A DNA stretch of 6,998 bases from assembly GCA_900756725.1 (NCBI GenBank), contig CAAELJ010000044.1, positions 1-6,998 on the forward strand. The letters run 5' to 3'. Position 1 is the first letter of the stretch; every line of letters starts with the position of its first letter. The stretch comes from an uncultured Collinsella sp. Its GTDB lineage: Bacteria; Actinomycetota; Coriobacteriia; Coriobacteriales; Coriobacteriaceae. Under the pieces are notes generated by a model. The model had not been told where the DNA came from. It made no database searches and saw only the letters and a list, made by a program, of their open reading frames with translations. Made by a program: the position numbers and the translations under genes. This document shows, one piece after another, positions 6,501 to 6,998 of the stretch.

Positions 6501-6998
6501 CGCGCCCGAGAATATCAACGGCAAAATGGTGGTGCCCGTTGCATACGAGACCGCAGGCGGTTGTGGCTGTGCATCGTACGCCGTGATCGGCCAGTCCATT
6601 GCGGGCTGGGGCGTTATGTCGCCAGATGCCACAGTACCCCACGCGGTGCCGTGGCCGCAGCACACGGGCTTTTTGGCTACCGCCAACGAGCAACTGCAGC
6701 ATATTACTTGGACGCGAGGCGCATCGGTATTTGCAACGCAGCCCGTGGGTGCCGCAGGCTGCGGCCCGGCATCGTTTAGCGTAAGCAACAACGGCAGGTG
6801 CGTGCTCTATGTAGAGAACACCGATGGCAAGGTGGGACAAACCTACGACGAAGAAGGCAACCCGGTAGCAGTGATGGGCAAGCACTTCCGCATCTTCGCC
6901 AGCACCTTGGCAGGCGATCTGTTCACGGAGCCGTTCGTGATGTGCGAGCTGGACCATCCCGTCGATCAGATAACGACATTTTTGACGTCGGGGAGCAT
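3586..6998 (+). CDS. Giant exported multidomain protein, function unknown (Tat-like signal, beta-sandwich and propeller-like regions), 3' end beyond window
   Basis: The frame is open for 1137 codons without a stop up to the right edge, so the protein is larger than this. Residues 1-41 look like an export signal. A twin arginine in DRRSLLVAG is followed by a hydrophobic core and an AYA site before DEDD; ANA at 27-29 is an alternative cleavage site. Residues about 55-140 read as a carboxypeptidase-regulatory or transthyretin-like beta-sandwich (PITGAQVTL, then TDDEGTAIFEV). Residues about 195-288 look like a second beta-sandwich, followed by a Ser/Thr/Ala linker. Residues about 310-600 are unrecognised: glycine and aromatic-rich strands, a charged helical stretch at 366-400, and an alternating acidic/valine strand near 565-572. 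From about 746 onward blade-like units appear, including NGTWSAP (794-800) and a similar FRIFAS...TEPF unit near the end, suggesting a beta-propeller. There is no cysteine before C264, then thirteen in all, with a CXXC at 899-902 and GGCGC at 993-995. No catalytic motif is recognisable. Surface binding or polymer recognition is a guess. Confidence 0.9.
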   Translation, partial: MLDRRSLLVAGASSLASIMLPRVPGSANAFILPFAPTEAYADEDDPFKVLVLSRTMFGVVVVDVANKNTPITGAQVTLTSRYAAGKQLTATTDDEGTAIFEVAPLSEGYVDETTLLDAYDFNGGISISMAGYRDVEIPLARIQGGTAITAPTRPLSDGEPYFRQLTFDEWDIQYAEATFMTLPKDDTANEQPDTHAFTVQAHLPQGGRATLRINKVMPATGSSPETVTQVGQVKASASGADNLATFTLEDTFLDAASGLLEEGCKLRFVLDYQGKTYTLSSPMAVVTAPAAKAESGSTTIIPTTMDQEITPFDFPAAFPGIGGNKFTCWMPSFPILFDFSFAGYVLFGGGYKPVGYMNDSGNPDPEYWKKSPRESGAKQANRYLDEMEGKWNQYKRMSAGSGTDPRNTKLLRHHCTPLFTMDIATQLYGSLAYDWVGKTWGNNNDPAYGNIKALFQVRTDLNWTEQFTLGPVPFFLNVNPWVLAKLALAVGAHTHGSGAAFFKNISLDYSNTSGSFTIQIGLAVTFGAGVAGVASSAVRGAASLTLFIGYEKADGHQLPRLRVGADVDVDVILQFVMFKWTTKAWSGSWPTLIDSWNMSVNNGDQYVLQHSELALGGDTPYTLDARFGSAGNIEAGGVSQFIASATIVTNAELLARAEVKATAVNVTSVVRDWNQAVTRIELEADAESDDTGQIEHFVHALIENDENAAPMYEYTYIGQATNAVADPNANSAGVSEDERGGIKPSSDNVLFAGVLSEAHMKLAMIAGVECLFRIASVRYGDNGRSRLVVHTKANGTWSAPTPVDFPLGFGEGDVERNGIFDYDFDVVEYTDGRGNQDAYVLLVSGERPAGDNTLFDTASTAGILSVVRLRISNDGVRVVSHTSWRSISRGRLQEDGYHCLQCPRITVGKTLVNGRLSGAYLHRRGTTAEKALGSEAEVALECFTLWSDVSGDSLTFRQVLRFPQAPSSIELGAPENINGKMVVPVAYETAGGCGCASYAVIGQSIAGWGVMSPDATVPHAVPWPQHTGFLATANEQLQHITWTRGASVFATQPVGAAGCGPASFSVSNNGRCVLYVENTDGKVGQTYDEEGNPVAVMGKHFRIFASTLAGDLFTEPFVMCELDHPVDQITTFLTSGS

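Noticed and set aside
5892..6779. Plus-strand open frame of 295 codons in another frame
   Set aside because: The product is extremely rich in arginine and alanine and low in complexity, as expected from an off-frame reading of GC-rich coding DNA. The exported protein frame continues through it.
5944..6957. Minus-strand open frame of 337 codons
   Set aside because: This is also an antisense shadow of the exported protein gene, with no recognisable domain.

Overview
This looks like chromosomal DNA from an actinobacterium, most likely class Coriobacteriia (a Collinsella, Olsenella or Eggerthella relative). That assignment is an inference. It rests on moderately high GC with GC-rich third codon positions, frequent TTG starts, a CD1871A-type CXXC miniprotein paired with a NapH-like 4Fe-4S protein, and a LuxR regulator with a helical-repeat front half. 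No rRNA, tRNA, CRISPR array, insertion sequence or clear intrinsic terminator is visible.

Left block (1-444, minus strand): two translationally overlapping genes that open reading frame callers can easily miss. One encodes a 48-residue membrane miniprotein ending in a CLEC motif (298-444). The other is the first 101 codons of a membrane 4Fe-4S protein with a CX5CX2CX6C cluster, running off the left edge. Both use TTG starts. Together they suggest a membrane redox or electron-transfer unit.

Middle block (535-2357, plus strand): a two-component system, transcribed away from the redox pair across a 90-bp spacer. It has an OmpR/PhoB-type response regulator and a two-TM sensor histidine kinase joined by an ATGA overlap. 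The kinase has a Cys-X-X-Cys motif inside its first membrane helix. Control of the divergent redox operon by this pair is plausible but unproven.

Right block (2425-6998, plus strand): a LuxR-type regulator of 334 residues with a helical, TPR/MalT-like front half and a C-terminal HTH. After a 156-bp spacer carrying a perfect 12-bp palindrome comes a very large exported protein, open for 1137 codons and continuing past the right edge. It begins with a twin-arginine-type signal sequence. It then shows two beta-sandwich-like domains, a central unrecognised region and a C-terminal half with beta-propeller-like blades. This regulator and giant exported protein pair is the least explained part of the window and the best candidate for an undescribed system.
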